Shown: positions 1 through 13,300, numbered from the stretch's first letter. The stretch is DNA of 64,000 nt from Hofstenia miamia (GCA_900660155.1 CABFPE010000612.1:198360-262359), one strand, 5' to 3'. Numbers and translations are program-made. The notes: generated by a model from the sequence alone, not told the origin.

Positions 1-176
1 ACAGAAAACCGTTTAGCTGCGCATTAAATACTAATTAATCAAACCGCAATAATCAATGAAAATATAACGAGGTTAATGTTCATCATATTCACAGCTCGTG
101 GTTTTCTATTTATACAAAATTTACTAAAACATATTTACCGATTAAATGCTGCTAAACAAGTACCAGTCGCCTTATT

Positions 177-335
177 TCAATTTTGGTTTTCCCACGGTTT
201 AAATTTCTGCGTACCGCGTGGCTTTGCAGAACTGTGTGCAGGCGTATCGTCCACACGTAATTTTGTCAAATCAATTTGGCGACTACTACTTGCCGAAATT
301 AAACTATCAAAATTAATAAATGCATTTTCCAAGAA
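177..335 (-). CDS. Possible 3' terminal exon, unknown protein
   Basis: On the minus strand this stretch is open for 52 codons and ends in TGA at 179-177. The predicted tail is polar and charged, rich in Ser, Lys, Pro and Asp, with a C-terminal KFKPWENQN, and it is richer in G+C than its surroundings. There is no Met at its head, so it would have to be the last exon of a gene lying to the right on the minus strand. Possible acceptors (AG) lie near 288-306, none with a good pyrimidine tract. The opposite strand is also open (76-339) but its product looks like an ordinary hydrophobic AT-rich read-through. I do not recognise the family. Tentative. Confidence 0.27.
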   Translation of the reverse strand, partial: FLENAFINFDSLISASSSRQIDLTKLRVDDTPAHSSAKPRGTQKFKPWENQN

Positions 336-343
336 TTAACATA

Positions 344-1190
344 AATCATCGATAGAGTTTTGAGTGTTCTTTCTTGGATGATGCTACAATAAATTGAAAC
401 CAATTACTAATATATTCATATATTGTCTTGAAGACAATGAAATGCCAAGGTTTTCATTGCTTATGTCATCAAAGAACCATGATTTCATAATAGTAAAGGA
501 TATAATGAGCCTCATGCACTTCAAATAATTATCCAATAGCTCCAACAAATTAAAAATTTTGAATGAGCACATTTGATTGTAATTAAAATAATTTTAAACA
601 AAGTCCTAAATCAACATTATTCTCTGAATGTGTCTGTCTTAAAAATTTATTAATACTCTATCAGTAAATTTAGTCAATGTATTTGTTAAATTTATCAGAA
701 ATTGAACAGATTTTGAAATAGAAAATTTTTTGTACAATAGGTTGAAAAATCGAACAATTAGAGGATGCTTATGTATTGAATAGTGGTTATTTAATATATG
801 AAAACCTTCAGATTTAAATAAACCTTACCACAAAAATCAGCATGGAATTTTCGCAATTTAACTATATGTTTGAATCCATTTAAAAACAACCATAGCACTA
901 TGTTATTTTTTAATTTTATTGTGTTTATATGTAAAAATTCTAAATATAACTCCTAAGTATTAATAAGATAAAAGCATTAATTAAGTCTCAAAATTCTCAT
1001 TAAGTTATAGTGTTTTCTAATACTATCTATATTATTTGGATTAGTCAAATTTCTTGAACCTTGTTATTAGTAAGTTATTAAGGCAATTCTTGTGTGGTCA
1101 ATGAAATTATATAGTTAAGATATCTGTATGTTCAAAAATTAAAATGCATAATTATAGTTATGAAGCACTCAACATTGTCAATTATAATTG
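344..1190. other. No gene seen
   Basis: AT-rich sequence with no sustained reading frame, no recognisable repeat and no convincing splice-flanked exon on either strand. Confidence 0.5.
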
Positions 1191-1231
1191 GTCTCTTACA
1201 ATAAGTTACATTTTCTATTGAAACTTCATTA

Positions 1232-2423
1232 ATGGCTCCTTTGTTTCTCATTAAGGGCTATGAAAAATGTCTTTCAAAATTTTTTGTTGGTGTTGTATCA
1301 GCTGCATTTTTATTGGCCTTAGTGATTGGAGTTCCCATTCTACTGACCTTTGTATGACCATCTGATGTCTACTTCATGTTTTTTAATGGTCCAATTATCT
1401 CTGCACTTAGTTTCATGAGTTTTGACTTTTTGCAGTGTGGTCTCAATAGAGATCTATATGGTGTAACTGCATTCTGTTGCTTGTTTATCACAGGTCTTGT
1501 TGCTGCAATCAACTTCTCTTCATCATATGTGGTTCTAACTTTAGCAAAAAAAAGAATGGGAAGGACAAATAGGTCCGTTATTGGAAGTTGCATATGACAT
1601 AGGAGTAGTTATTGGGCCTCCCTTAGGTAATTTTTTGTATGAAGTTGGTGGATATACATTGTCATTTGTTGTCAGTGGCGTTTTTCAACTTCTTGTAACA
1701 ATCTTGGCTAAGCTTGTAATTGAAGAAAAATTTGTAAATGGAGATAACAAATCCCCAAGCATTTTGTTTTACTTGAAGTATTTATCATAGCCATTCATAG
1801 TTTTTGTAATGATGTGCATTGTGCTGTCATCTTTCATCTTTAATATTTGGGGTAATTGGTACAATGTTTGGTCCACACTTGAAGGCATCATTTGGGCTAT
1901 CAGAAGAAATTATTGGCTTTGTGTTTTTGGCTTTTGGCATCACATATGCAATGGCAGGTGTCTTCTTTTGAGTTCTTATAGATACAGGACAAGGAGGTCA
2001 AATTTTTGCGATTTGAAGTATTCTACTCCCATTTTCTGTATTATTGCTATATTTTTCATCCATTTTTCAAAAGTTTAATCAAGTAAGCATTAATATAATT
2101 ACCTTAGGTTTTATTGGTGTTAATGTTGCTTGTGCATTCGTTCCAGGTTACATTCTTCAGTATGATATGGGTGATCTGAATCAGCAAAAATGTTTGCAGG
2201 ATTTGCAATATGCTTAAGTTATGGCTTTGGAGGTTTATTTTGCTCTATTTTTGGTGGTGGATATATATTTGAATCATTTGGCTTCAGCAATGCAATAATT
2301 GTTCAAGTTTTTAATTTGTTGATAGTTTGGATTTGTGTTATATTAATGATTGTATACAAAGTTCTATTGAAACCATTTTATCATAACAATGAGGAAAATG
2401 TAAAATTTGCACAACATGATTAA
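1232..2423 (+). pseudogene. Broken intronless copy of an SLC18B1-like MFS transporter
   Basis: Conceptual translation in changing frames gives a Major Facilitator Superfamily transporter of the SLC18 (vesicular amine/polyamine) type. It begins with MAPLF at 1232. The best block is at 1580-1740, where VIGPPLGNFLYEVGGY matches the signature around transmembrane segment 5 of SLC18B1-like proteins (GPPIGG.LY..GGF). Further hydrophobic segments follow to a C-terminal segment at 2190-2420 ending in TAA. At least four breaks are visible: an in-frame TGA near 1355, a frameshift near 1565-1585, a TAG near 1788 and more shifts between 1860 and 2190. The absence of introns over 1.2 kb, while other multi-exon genes here have long introns, suggests a processed retrocopy, though no poly-A tail or target duplication was identified. 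SLC18B1-like assignment is from motif memory; another SLC18 branch is possible. Confidence 0.68.
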
Positions 2424-2665
2424 AATTTATATTGTAGGTTCACCTATAAAATATACTACAATTAATAATATATTATCAACCTAAGTTCTGTTAAACTTAA
2501 ATATATATTGATCAATAAATCAGAACAAGTTCTCGTTAAATATTTTGAGAATTATGGTAAATAGCAGTATACTATTTCTGTGTTTTTAAAAGCAATTGCT
2601 GAAAACGAATTCATTTATCGTGAGAATATAAATGCTATTTATTCACAAATTCTTCAATATGTCAC

Positions 2666-2667
<2 letters not shown>

Positions 2668-2713
<46 letters not shown>
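2668..2713. repeat. (TA)n microsatellite
   Basis: Uninterrupted AT dinucleotide tract. Frames running through it (IYIYIY) are not genes. Confidence 0.95.
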
Positions 2714-2717
<4 letters not shown>

Positions 2718-2840
2718 CATAAATATATATAGCATATATGTATATGTACACATATATTGGTCTGATGTAAAAAATTTCACTGATAATTGGTTCGTTTTCG
2801 TTTTAATTCCAATTATTAACATTACAACAGACCAATATAT

Positions 2841-4400
2841 GTGAATAACATATATGTGAATAAGCACTTTCATTTCAACTTAATTTCCGATTATGAGCTC
2901 AAGAATGTTGTAAATATGCTAGATAATAAATCTTGTAGATCCAGTAATCTACTGTATTGGATAATTAAAAAATATTTTTACATTTTTGATGAATACCAAC
3001 TTTTAGCATTTAATCAAAGTATTATAAATAATGATTTTCCTATTCTTTTAAAAAATCGCATATTTCACCGTAATTTAAAAAAGGAAACCCGCTATATTTT
3101 ATGAACTATTGACCAATTAGCATAACACACCCTTTCTTAAAAATATTTGAAAAGCTTTTGGCTGCACAAATGTACAAGTTTATTAATGACATTCAAATTT
3201 TATCAAGTAATCAATTTGGATTTCAACCTAAATTCAGCAAATCTGATGCGATTTTATCAATCACAGAAAAAATGAAATTTATATCAAAATTTGTTAACAG
3301 CAGTAGATTTACTTGAATTAAGTAAAGCATTTAACTCAGTGAATTTCGATATTTATAAAATAATTAATGCGACAAGGTTTTAGTTTCAATGCAATAAATT
3401 TTATTATGAGTTTTCTAAGCAATCGCAAACAACGAGTAAAAATTGACATTTTTTTAAAATATACTATTACAAATTTAGGTATACCCCCAAGGAACTGTAT
3501 TATGCCCCCTTCTATTTGCATTATATGTAAATGATATTTCAAAATCCCTGGAAAACAGAAATATTTATCGATACGCAGATGATGTTTGCATATTACGAAC
3601 AGCAAAGAAATCCCTTTGAAGCAACCAGACATTTGACAAAAGATATTCAAAATCTCGTAACACACTTCAATCGTAATAAACTAAAAATTAATTCTGACAA
3701 AACTCAATTATCATTTCTTCATCCAAAGAACAATGAAGTTTTACTGAAAATATTAATATTAATGTTTGTGATACTGCAATTATTCAAATCACATGTGTAA
3801 ATTACCTTGGTGTACTAATAGACAATGACTTAAAATTACGATGATTTTTTTACCCAAAAATTGAAAATGATGGCATTTTGAGTCAAATATTTGTACAATT
3901 TGCGTCATGTAGGAAATACGTTTCATGTAGAACTAATTAATTCATTTGTGTTGTGTCAATTTAATTACTGTGCATTTCTCTTTCAAAATATAACCGCAAA
4001 AACGTTAATCACTATCAAAAATTTTTAACTAGTATTCTATAACACTAAATTATATTGAAAAGCATGCGTCTATTACGCAATTAAGATCATCATATAATAT
4101 CTTTGCCCCGAGTTACTTTATTTAGTATCAATCTTTATGTATGATTCATAAATTTATTCATGAATTAAGTTCATTAAGCTTTCTTAATAATTACATTACA
4201 AGCAATGAAGAAATAAAACGCTTTTTAGTATCAATAATCGTCAAGATGCATTTTCCTTTAGATTTTGAATAAATTAAGTATCAATATAAAATGTGAGAAA
4301 AATTATAATCACTTCAAGAAAAAATCAAACAAATGTTATTGAATAAAGTTTACTCAATCAGTATTGGTTCGATGCTCTAGTTGTATACACTGTAATGTAT
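2841..4400 (+). mobile_element. LINE relic, reverse transcriptase part (Jockey/CR1-like)
   Basis: Broken pieces of a non-LTR reverse transcriptase lie in order: the linker and RT start (LDNKSCRSSNLL, near 2905), the NQFGFQ block (near 3210), the GIPPRN block that corresponds to GxPQGT (near 3478), RYADDV with the catalytic Asp pair (near 3568), and NRNKLKINSDKTQ (near 3672), followed by a YLGVLIDNDLKL block near 3806. Several stops and frameshifts separate them. No endonuclease domain is seen at the 5' side, so the copy is 5' truncated, as is usual for LINEs. It resembles the relics at 23340-23990 and 57920-59170. Confidence 0.8.
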
Positions 4401-4499
4401 AATGCTGAAGCAGTTTGGTTAACCTGATGTTTTAAATAACTTTGATGGAAATTAAATGTTTTGTACAAGTTTCATAAAAAATTGTAAAATCGCTTAACA

Positions 4500-4705
4500 A
4501 ATAGTTGAAAGTTTCACAAATATTTGCTAATTCTTTGGGAAAGTTTACCAATTATTTGGCAAATCTTGAAAAGCCTAAAAAATATTTGGAAAATTTGCAA
4601 AATATTTGGCACAAAATTGCCAAATATTTGGAATCAATTTGCAAATAAAATCCAAATGTTTAGCAATAATTGCAATTTTTTGCCAATTTTTAAACTTTTT
4701 ACTAT
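4500..4705. repeat. Low-complexity tract of AATATTTGG / TTTGGCAAA words
   Basis: The words ATATTTGG, TTTGGCAAA and TTTGCAAA and their complements recur about ten times in 200 bp without a fixed period. The open frame through it is a by-product of the repetition. Confidence 0.55.
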
Positions 4706-4729
4706 GAAAGTAAAAGTACGATATTGTTG

Positions 4730-5290
4730 TATCTTAGATTGCTGAGAAGCATCGGGTAAAGAACTGGACTGCTAGCATCTAGTTATAATAAATGGCATCG
4801 CATGGTTGTGCAACAGTGCCCGCCCCTTGTCTTAATACCCGGTGGGAGCCTGCCCAGTGTACTATATTTTATCAGTTTTGAACCCAAGATTCTAACATCT
4901 GCTACGGTTGTGAAGGAAATATTTTTTAAATATAGTAAATCAATAAAAATGAAGACGTTATTTTATGCTGTAATATGTATATGAAGTTGGCTTAGTCTCA
5001 TGTATTGGAGACTAATCCACAGTTAACTGTGTCTTCATAATTTGTTGGAGTAGTTTTGACAATAAAGCAATTTACTTTAATTGGTTAACCACATATGGTG
5101 CTGATTATTCTTCAACTTAGTTTTAGTTTGAGTAGAGTGAATTTTTGAAATTCAAATAAAGAGTTAGTTCAATTAAATATTTTTCACACACAAGACATTT
5201 GTTTAAGCATGGAAACAAAATATTCTTAGTTACAATGTATATTACAAAATTGCAGTTATAGCAAATTGAGTTTACTTGTTTAATAGAAAA
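4730..5290. other. No gene seen
   Basis: Contains a short G+C-rich patch (about 4745-4860) that could be the remains of a short repeat, but no tRNA-like A and B box pair, open frame or terminal repeat could be fixed. Confidence 0.35.
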
Positions 5291-8200
5291 ACTCGTCTAT
5301 TTACCAATAGCAATGTTGTTCACGCATAAGAGTTTCTCCTTTCTTTAAAATCGACGTGTTGTCTGCTATATATCTTTCCCCCACGGTTCTGTGTAAAATT
5401 ATTGTTTTCTATTTTTACAGATTTAACATCTCAGTCAATTATTGTATTAAAATCAGTATTCTTGTCGACAAGATTGTAACTAAATTCAAATTTGCTTGAA
5501 TCTGAACCATTTATATAGACCATGTCATTGTGAACTATATTGCAAGGAGAAACTATTTCTACATATAAAAGTATGATTTTTATTGCCATCCGCGAAAATT
5601 ATGCCAGGATCTTAATTATTGTTGAAGTTCGTATCATCAATTGATGCATTTGCGGCGCCCATAACTCTTAAAAGATACATTGTATCATCGCTCTCATTGT
5701 GTTTTGGAGTTGAATCTTGAATATTAAATGTAGCATTATTGTCTCCAAATCTTAATATTTTAAAATGTAAACTAAGCATCACTCTGCTATAGTTATTAGA
5801 GCTAATTGCATTCTCGGAAATATTCCAATTTTCTAAACTTGATTCATTGATATATTTTCTTTCCTATATAATAGTATTAAAGTACAAATTATTCCCATTA
5901 GTCTCTGACACTAGATCGATCATATTTCTGTGTTATACACATACTATTTGATTCATAATAAAATACGATTCCCGTATATCAGCAATTGTAGAATTGTAGT
6001 TAGTTTGATTAATATTCTTCCACGGCTTGATGATAAAATATTTCCATTGAACTTGAAGCTTTTTCCAACATTGCAGATCATTAGGTTGAAATTCTCATTC
6101 TATTCAATGTATTTTTTGTAATATCTAATTACTCAGAAGATGCAACTTCGATAAATAGCATATCTCATTTTATGATGTTATGGAAAATGCTGTTTTGTTT
6201 AATGCTCGAGCGTAATTGATGAACGTCTAGTTTTATGAAACCAGAAATATTATTGTCAAAAAATTAGAATTAGTTTTTTCGATATCTGCACAACTCAGAT
6301 TCGCTTGTCTTAAGTATTCTATTAGAATCCCTCCTTTGTTTAAAGTAGAGCTGTTATTATCTAAGACCAAGTGTTCTCCTGAATATTGGACAATTTTAAT
6401 GCAGGTCTTTTTTTTTCGAATGCGTATGCGTTACATTTAAACTTAACTTCTTTAGTTACCACAATGTAAAACATATAATCTTTAACTATGTTGCGAATAA
6501 ATTTGCTTTTCAAAATCGATGATCTAAAATTCGTGTAATTAATGTATAATAAACCTTTGAGATCATTTTTGAAGAAACTGGAATTCTTTATCTCTAAGTC
6601 TCCATCATGAGGTCTTACTGTCTTGATTAGTATATCACCCCCAATTAGTGAACATTGATTGTTATCTAAGAAAAAACTCCTTCCAATTAAGTAGATCAAG
6701 TTCTTAAACTTTGTGCTTTTTAAATTACATTTTGGAATAAAAAGACAATTTCTTTATTTGCAAATGTGGTATTAAAGAATATCAAGCCATTTTCAATAAC
6801 ATTCTAAATGAGCGCACTATGTTATATTGATAATTTTTCATAGTAGACGTCTACATATATTAATTCTTTGATTTCATTAACAAATAATTGACAATAAAGT
6901 ATGCTAATTTTACAATAATTCATTGCATTTCTTCTGCTAAAGTCCAGTATTTTACGACTTTGATTTATGGTGAAATTGTTATTTTTCAATTTCAAGTTTG
7001 TTCAATTATAATTGATAAACACTTCGAATTATTTGTTGTGCTAGAATTTATTGTTTGTAAAGTTATTATCTCCTTCAGATAATGCCATAAGTGAAAAGAA
7101 TTCCTCCTCAATGATGTTTCTAAGAATTACATTGTTGTGAAAACTTGATTTTCCAGGGACATTTCTAATATATACTAAGCATTTTGAGATGTTACTAAGA
7201 AACTTAGATGATACGATGTGTAGGCCTACACAATATGTATTACTTCTAAAACTAAGCCTCCATTATTCTGTGTTACATTATTGCCTCCTTCAAAAATTCT
7301 TTTCCATAAATTTGAATCAATTTGTGTTTTGATTTAGTAAATTTTTAGAAAAATTAACTACAATTGGGTAGCTATCTGATATACGCATAATTGTTTTGAA
7401 TATATCGATTTTCGGTAATATTTAAAATTAAATCCGTACAAATTATATATATAATTGATTCGATTTTTTTCTGAAGGAACTTTGATTCTTTGATGCATAT
7501 GTGAGCTTGAATCTTCCATACAAGATTAAAGACTTCTATTAATGAATTCCCATTATTAAATGTAAAATCATTATTTTTCAAGACAAAATTTCTACCAGAA
7601 TAAGAAATCAATTCCATAAAATCTCTGTTTTGTATTAATGTGATTTCTATGAATACCATCCAGCCAGAAAATTTGCGGGTTAACTTTGTCAATCATTTTT
7701 TGATAATATAGTTAGAGAGGAATTTTTTCTTAGAGAAAGTTACGTTAGTAATAAAGGTTTAAGTTAACTAATATTTTATTAAGAAAAGTAAAGTTACAGT
7801 GATGCATATATATATATATATATATATAGATAAAATGTAAAATCAATAACAGGTATGTTTGACAAGCAACGATCTCGTGATCTTCCTGACCAAGCCTTTA
7901 TTGCAGGTTATAGGGTAAAAATAATGTGTAATTGTTATTTCTACCAATACAACAACGCTTACGTTGTCAAGTTTATAGGCGTGCACTTCTATTAAATTTT
8001 TGACTTGATGATTGACAAATGTAGATTTCTCAATTATCACAATTGGAAAATATTTAATTTGTAAAAGGTATTCCATATTACCAGTGTTCATATCTTCTTT
8101 GTTCTGAAATGTGCAGTTTATGATTTTTACATAACAGTTTACATTACCTTTATGCTCTTCATTCAATAAAAAAATTTTTTACCCCTGCTATCTTTGCGTT

Positions 8201-8443
8201 TTTAATTGTTACTTTACAAAAATGTGTTGTTTTCAGATCCTCTAATACAATATATCTGTTTTCCAAAACTAATGCTTCTATTTCTGTAATGTCTTTCAAA
8301 TTTATATTTTTGATATTGAAGTCTTGCAAGTCAATTGTCGTACTTCTTTTACATTCCAGCAACAGAGTAATAAAAATTGAAAACATACTGCTTAAAATTT
8401 GAAGGAGATGGTTGGAACGTAAGAATTTGCAAAACCTTAGCAT
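5290..8443 (-). pseudogene. Decayed gene for a repeat protein, probably right-handed parallel beta-helix
   Basis: Read on the minus strand, a series of broken frames begins with Met at 8443 and continues to about 5290. Residues 14-28 of the first frame (ILSSMFSIFITLLL region) form a hydrophobic, signal-like segment. The remainder repeats a loose 20-25 residue theme of the form hydrophobic-x-hydrophobic-x-N-x-x-F-x-x-N: examples are VKIINCTFQN (near 8130), IVIIEKSTFVN (near 8025), FVLKNNDFTFNNGN (near 7590), LEIKNSSFFKND (near 6590) and ASIDDTNFNNN (near 5640). Such a pattern is typical of extracellular right-handed beta-helix (pectate-lyase-fold) proteins. Open stretches at 8159-8443, 7843-8166, 7372-7692 and 6361-6699 are separated by stops and shifts. 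Some interruptions could be introns, but I could not place splice sites. Function unknown. Confidence 0.5.
7806..7828. repeat. (TA)n microsatellite
   Basis: Short AT dinucleotide tract inside the decayed minus-strand gene. Confidence 0.9.
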
Positions 8444-8459
8444 TGCAAAACTTTGTGAT

Positions 8460-10140
8460 CTACATTAAGCTGCATAAATTTTGAACATATTTATTTTGCG
8501 TCAGGGGTTTCACAGACATCTCGTTTATTATTATTTAAAGACAGCTTAAATTCTCTGTACATTACCCAATATTTTTTTACTATTATAGATTTAAAATTTT
8601 TTCCGTCATGTTGTCTATGACATATCTGTCTTGCAGAATTCTAAAAATGATAATGAGTTCAGTATTTTTATACAAAGGATGCATGAATGATATTATTTGA
8701 ATATCATTGTGTAAAATGCTGAAAATTAGCATGCATATGTATGTAATCTATAGCAATAATGGAAAAATACAAATGAACAATATTTTTGTGAATGCATTAC
8801 AATTCAAGCAGAACAATGGCCAGAAGAATTAGTTTTCTAGAAGACTAGGAATCTGAAGCATAATTAGGTTGATACTGAGAGATTGCTATCTTCACAAACC
8901 AAAAGATTAAACCGCAACGAGAGTTTGCCTTTGAGGTGAACCCATATATGGATCACAGATGGAAAGATGTTAACACATATTTTGAATCTAAATTTTGTCC
9001 GAAGTATATAGTATAAAAGTTTCACACATTTCTTGTACTTTTACAGCATCACAACCTTTAAATTTATTACAAATCGAAAAAAAGTTAAACTTCATTTTCA
9101 CTGTTTAGCAAATCGAATAAAGAACATTACAAATCAATAAATTTGATTGATTTTTACTCCATATCGACATCATTAAGCTAATCTTTGGTACCGATTTGTT
9201 ACAATTTCACATAAATGTGTTTTTGATACTGTTTCCTTGAAGGAATAATTACTTTGTTCAATTTCTAAAAGTAACAGGAATAATAATTTTAACTTGTGCT
9301 TGTGAATTGAAAATATGGAGTGTCATTATTTAATAGAGTAAAAATATTTTCCAACTAGTAAGATGGCCGTCATGATTCGATCTACCAACGTTTTTGATTT
9401 CTTGAATAATCTATTATTTTCAACAGCCAATGATTTGTTTGATTTTTTATTCATTTCTTGAGATTTGGCAACAAAAGTTTTGCTGGTTAGATTGCAAATT
9501 TAAGAAGCAGTTTAAAATAATTCCTAATGGCGCACATGGATGGAATATTTTTTAAATCCAAATGTACACATTTGTATTGCTTTACAAAAGAGCGTTATGT
9601 CAAACTTGGCTAATATTTTGAATGTAGCTTGATACACCGGGTATTGAAAACAGTCACTTGTTCCAAATGAATATCATTATTTTTGTAGTAATTTTTGTAG
9701 GTATTTCCAAGTTTCTTTCATGCTTAATTATAGATCCTTCTGATATCTTAAATGATAATTTTATAAATATTGTATGCAAATTCAACATGAATCGAATTTT
9801 TCTAATAGCAAGATCCATGCGGAGTATTAATTCAAAAAATCCTTGGTAGTACCCAGGTTTATTGTTTGGTACACACGTTATTACTTTAAAAAGAGAACGT
9901 ACAATTATGCTACAACAAGAATAATGCTTAATTCTTTTCCCATGTGAACTTTCCATCAATAACTTTTTGCATTATGTGAGAATCTATATTGTTTCTGGCT
10001 TAACAAATGACTTTACATAAAAAAATTATAAGTTTTTCTCTAAATTAATTCCTTCTTTTGATAAATCTTCCTTTGTTTTTGAAAATATTTTCAACCAATG
10101 AAATTCCTTTGCAATTTAACTTAATCCTGGAAAATGCTGT
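8460..10140. other. Upstream region of the class A receptor; no gene seen
   Basis: No open frame with protein-like composition and no repeat ends seen. The promoter of the receptor gene at 10153 may lie here, or further upstream if there are untranslated exons, but no TATA box or initiator could be singled out in such AT-rich DNA. Confidence 0.4.
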
Positions 10141-10152
10141 TTGTTTGTTTCA

Positions 10153-10303
10153 ATGAATTCCACGAAAATTGATGAGGATTTGGAAGCAGAATGGTTACTT
10201 CCATTTTCACAAATCCAGTCACCCTATCTGATAAAATGGCGTTGTCTCTACATGACGGTACTAATCATTGCTATATCGATGGGGATTCCAGGAAATTTAA
10301 TGG
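10153..10303 (+). CDS. Class A GPCR exon 1
   Basis: Encodes the extracellular N-terminus and TM1. ATG at 10153 opens MNSTKIDED. An in-frame TTG upstream at 10141 is not needed. The donor is ATGG|GTATGT, phase 1. Joining to exon 2 rebuilds the GNLMVIF motif exactly across the junction. Confidence 0.82.
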
Positions 10304-13300
10304 GTATGTCAACTTCCATTTTCTTCTATGTATGCATAAATTTATTGAATTGTAAGGAAAGATCCTGAAATATTTTTATGACAAAATATTTTAATTAAAA
10401 AAATTAATTGGTTGAAAGTTTTGTAATACAATAAGTAGATTTCTCTGGAAGGAGCTCTTTACTAAATATTTTCTAAGGATTTTTGCTAAATTTTATTTAA
10501 TGATTAATCAACTTTTAATAAAATCATTTCTTATTTGTGTGCTGATAACTTGCATTATATAGGAGTAATTAAAATAGCATTGTATATTCAATACTCTTAG
10601 AGTGGATAAATTAGAGCATCAAATGAATTAGCTATTTTTATCTAATTTCAAAAATATTCTTTAGTACAAAACAAATTCATTTTTAGTTGAAAATATAATT
10701 GACTATTTAAATTTTGTAGTTTAATTAGTAGCAAACCCATCTTCTACTGAAATAATGCATCCCCTCCCTCACTCCCACCACTCTTTGGCCTGAAGAGAAT
10801 ATTATGTTTATATTAAATCTTTGCATTATTCAAAATATATTTTTGGTCAAATATGGTGAACAACACTGTCACTGTCATCGTTTTCAATTGACATTGCTTT
10901 CAATATATTTGAGGTTTAATAATTATACTGGCATTAAAGATATGTAGAATGCATTAAAATATATTCTTCCCATTTTTTAAAAATGTCAATGGCGAAAGCA
11001 ATATATTAGAAGAGGAGAGTTAGAATATTTTTCAAAGTGCAGACCAAATTTATTTTATGCGTAACAATTAGAGAGAATAAATTTTTGTGAATAATTAGAA
11101 TCAAAGAAAATTGTTCATGGTAAGCATTTAGAAAACTTTATCCTATGAATTATTCAAACTCAATCAAGCGTTTATAAAGTCCAATCAAAACCCCCTTTGA
11201 ATAATTGGAAATTTAATCTAGATACATTTTTATTAAGAAAAACATTTAATAGGGTCAAAAAAAATTTGATGCCATTAATTCCTCGGTTGTCGGGTGTGTT
11301 TTAATATTTCTTAAGCAAATTACAAATTATTTCTTAAATTTCAAGCTTTTTCTTCATAGGCGCAGCTCTTGGGCCTCTGTTTCTTTATGAAAAGGAGCAC
11401 TAAAAATATAATCACCCAAAAACTTTAAAATGAAGTTAGTTTTAGAGATGTACTTTACATTCAGCTTGAATACATTACTGCATATTAAGATTTTTCTTTC
11501 CTGCGATCGACATTCAGATGAATACCGTTTAAGTTGAATTAAAAGCATTCGACTGTGTTTATTAGTATGTAAAATCTTAGCACAGATGAAGTTTGCTCAT
11601 AGCTAGGTTTTGCGTGTAAGTAAAAAATTTCATTTTTCATTGAATTTAGGTAAAGGACACGGTAAATTCAGGTAACTTTAGGTAAGAAGTGGTTTTGAAG
11701 CACTAAGTTTATTCCTCAGAACAGTTAAAGAGATCATTATTAAAAACACAATTAGATGCACTTTCGTTGGTTATCCAAAACTAGCTTAAGCTTTAAGAAA
11801 CTGCGTCCCACATCCACAGATGTTATTGGGGTATTTTGAAAAATTGCTATCTCGCAAGGCTAATATAAAGCCTCAAGGAGTTCAGCAGATAAACGCTCGC
11901 TATATCTAGCCAGACCTTCGCTAGTGCATGCAAAACCTGTTACGCATTATTTTTCTTGAGAATTGAGTCACTCTTCTTCTTGATGGGCTGCGGTACATGT
12001 GGTGATCTCTCCAACATTGTGAAGCGTATCTACGCAAACTGTGAACTTTCAAGAAGCGACAGCCCAAGACTTTCTAGATTCTCCATCGCCGGTTTCACTA
12101 TCATACGATTTGCCTTCCGAACAACAGGTCTGATCAAAAGTGAAATAATGAATCGGACAAATCATTTTTTCAAATACGCTGTTGTTGTTCCTCGGAAGGC
12201 AGACAGTTTCAGGCATTGTCAATCTTACCAGTTTCTGATTGTGATTAAATTCCATTTGACTTTAAGAAATGTTCTTCAATGATTTCTAGAGTTTACTTTA
12301 CTTTCTTACTTTTCTTTATAAGAAATCGTGATAAGCTTTAGAAAAGCGTTATTTATCTTACATTAGTATATAGTTGGCTGCAAAAAAATGAGACTGAACA
12401 CCTATTTTTTCACGCTTTGTGGAAACGTAACGTTTTAGAGGAAAACAAAAAAAATAAAAGACAACCGAGAATTTTGTGAACTTTAAAATGGTCAAACAAA
12501 AAAGTTAATTAATTAAACTGGTACGGTACTTCGTAATAATTTGAAAACACTTACCAAACAAATTGTTTTGCTTTGCAAAGTTTCTACTTGATTTATTCGG
12601 AATGGAAACGTTGGAATGAAAACGCCTTTGCGACATCGCAAATTTCTCGATGAACTTATCTTATATTCGAAAGCTGAAAAAAATTCGACAAGGAGAATCT
12701 CTCAAAAGAAGAAAAGAAAGTGGACGCCCTCGAAAAATTATTGGAAAATTCATTCAGAAAACAGTCGCAATTGCTCTCAAAAATCCCTATATTTCTGGGA
12801 AAAAAATTGCAAACCGACTTCAAACTGAAGCCGACATCTCTGTGCATGAAACCACAGTTCAGAGAACACTGAAAAAAAGTGGAGTTACAAAAATTGGCAG
12901 AAAAAATCGACTTCTGATTACAAAAGAACATCAAGAAAAAAGATTAAATTTCGTGAAAGATTGGAAAGACTACACTTTTGAAGATGTTTGGATAACTGAT
13001 GAGTGCGTATTTCAACTACACAAAAACAAAGTACAAGTGTGGTCGTCAAAGAAATGTCCAAGACCAACAAAAGCGGTTCCAAAGTTCGACCAAAAAATTA
13101 TGGTTTGTGAGCACTTTCCTATCGTGGGTTTTATTTGAAAATTTTAGACGGAAAAGCCACAATCGACAGTCAAAGAAATTCGCCAAATTATAGCTGACGC
13201 TTTTTGCTGATACTTTATATGATGATGGATGGATACTCCAACAGGACGGTGCTACCCCGCACACGTCTGAAAATAATATCCAGTTTTTGCAATCGCCACC

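Noticed and set aside
76-339. Plus-strand 87-codon frame at the window start
   Set aside because: Hydrophobic composition typical of AT-rich chance frames; the opposite strand is more protein-like.
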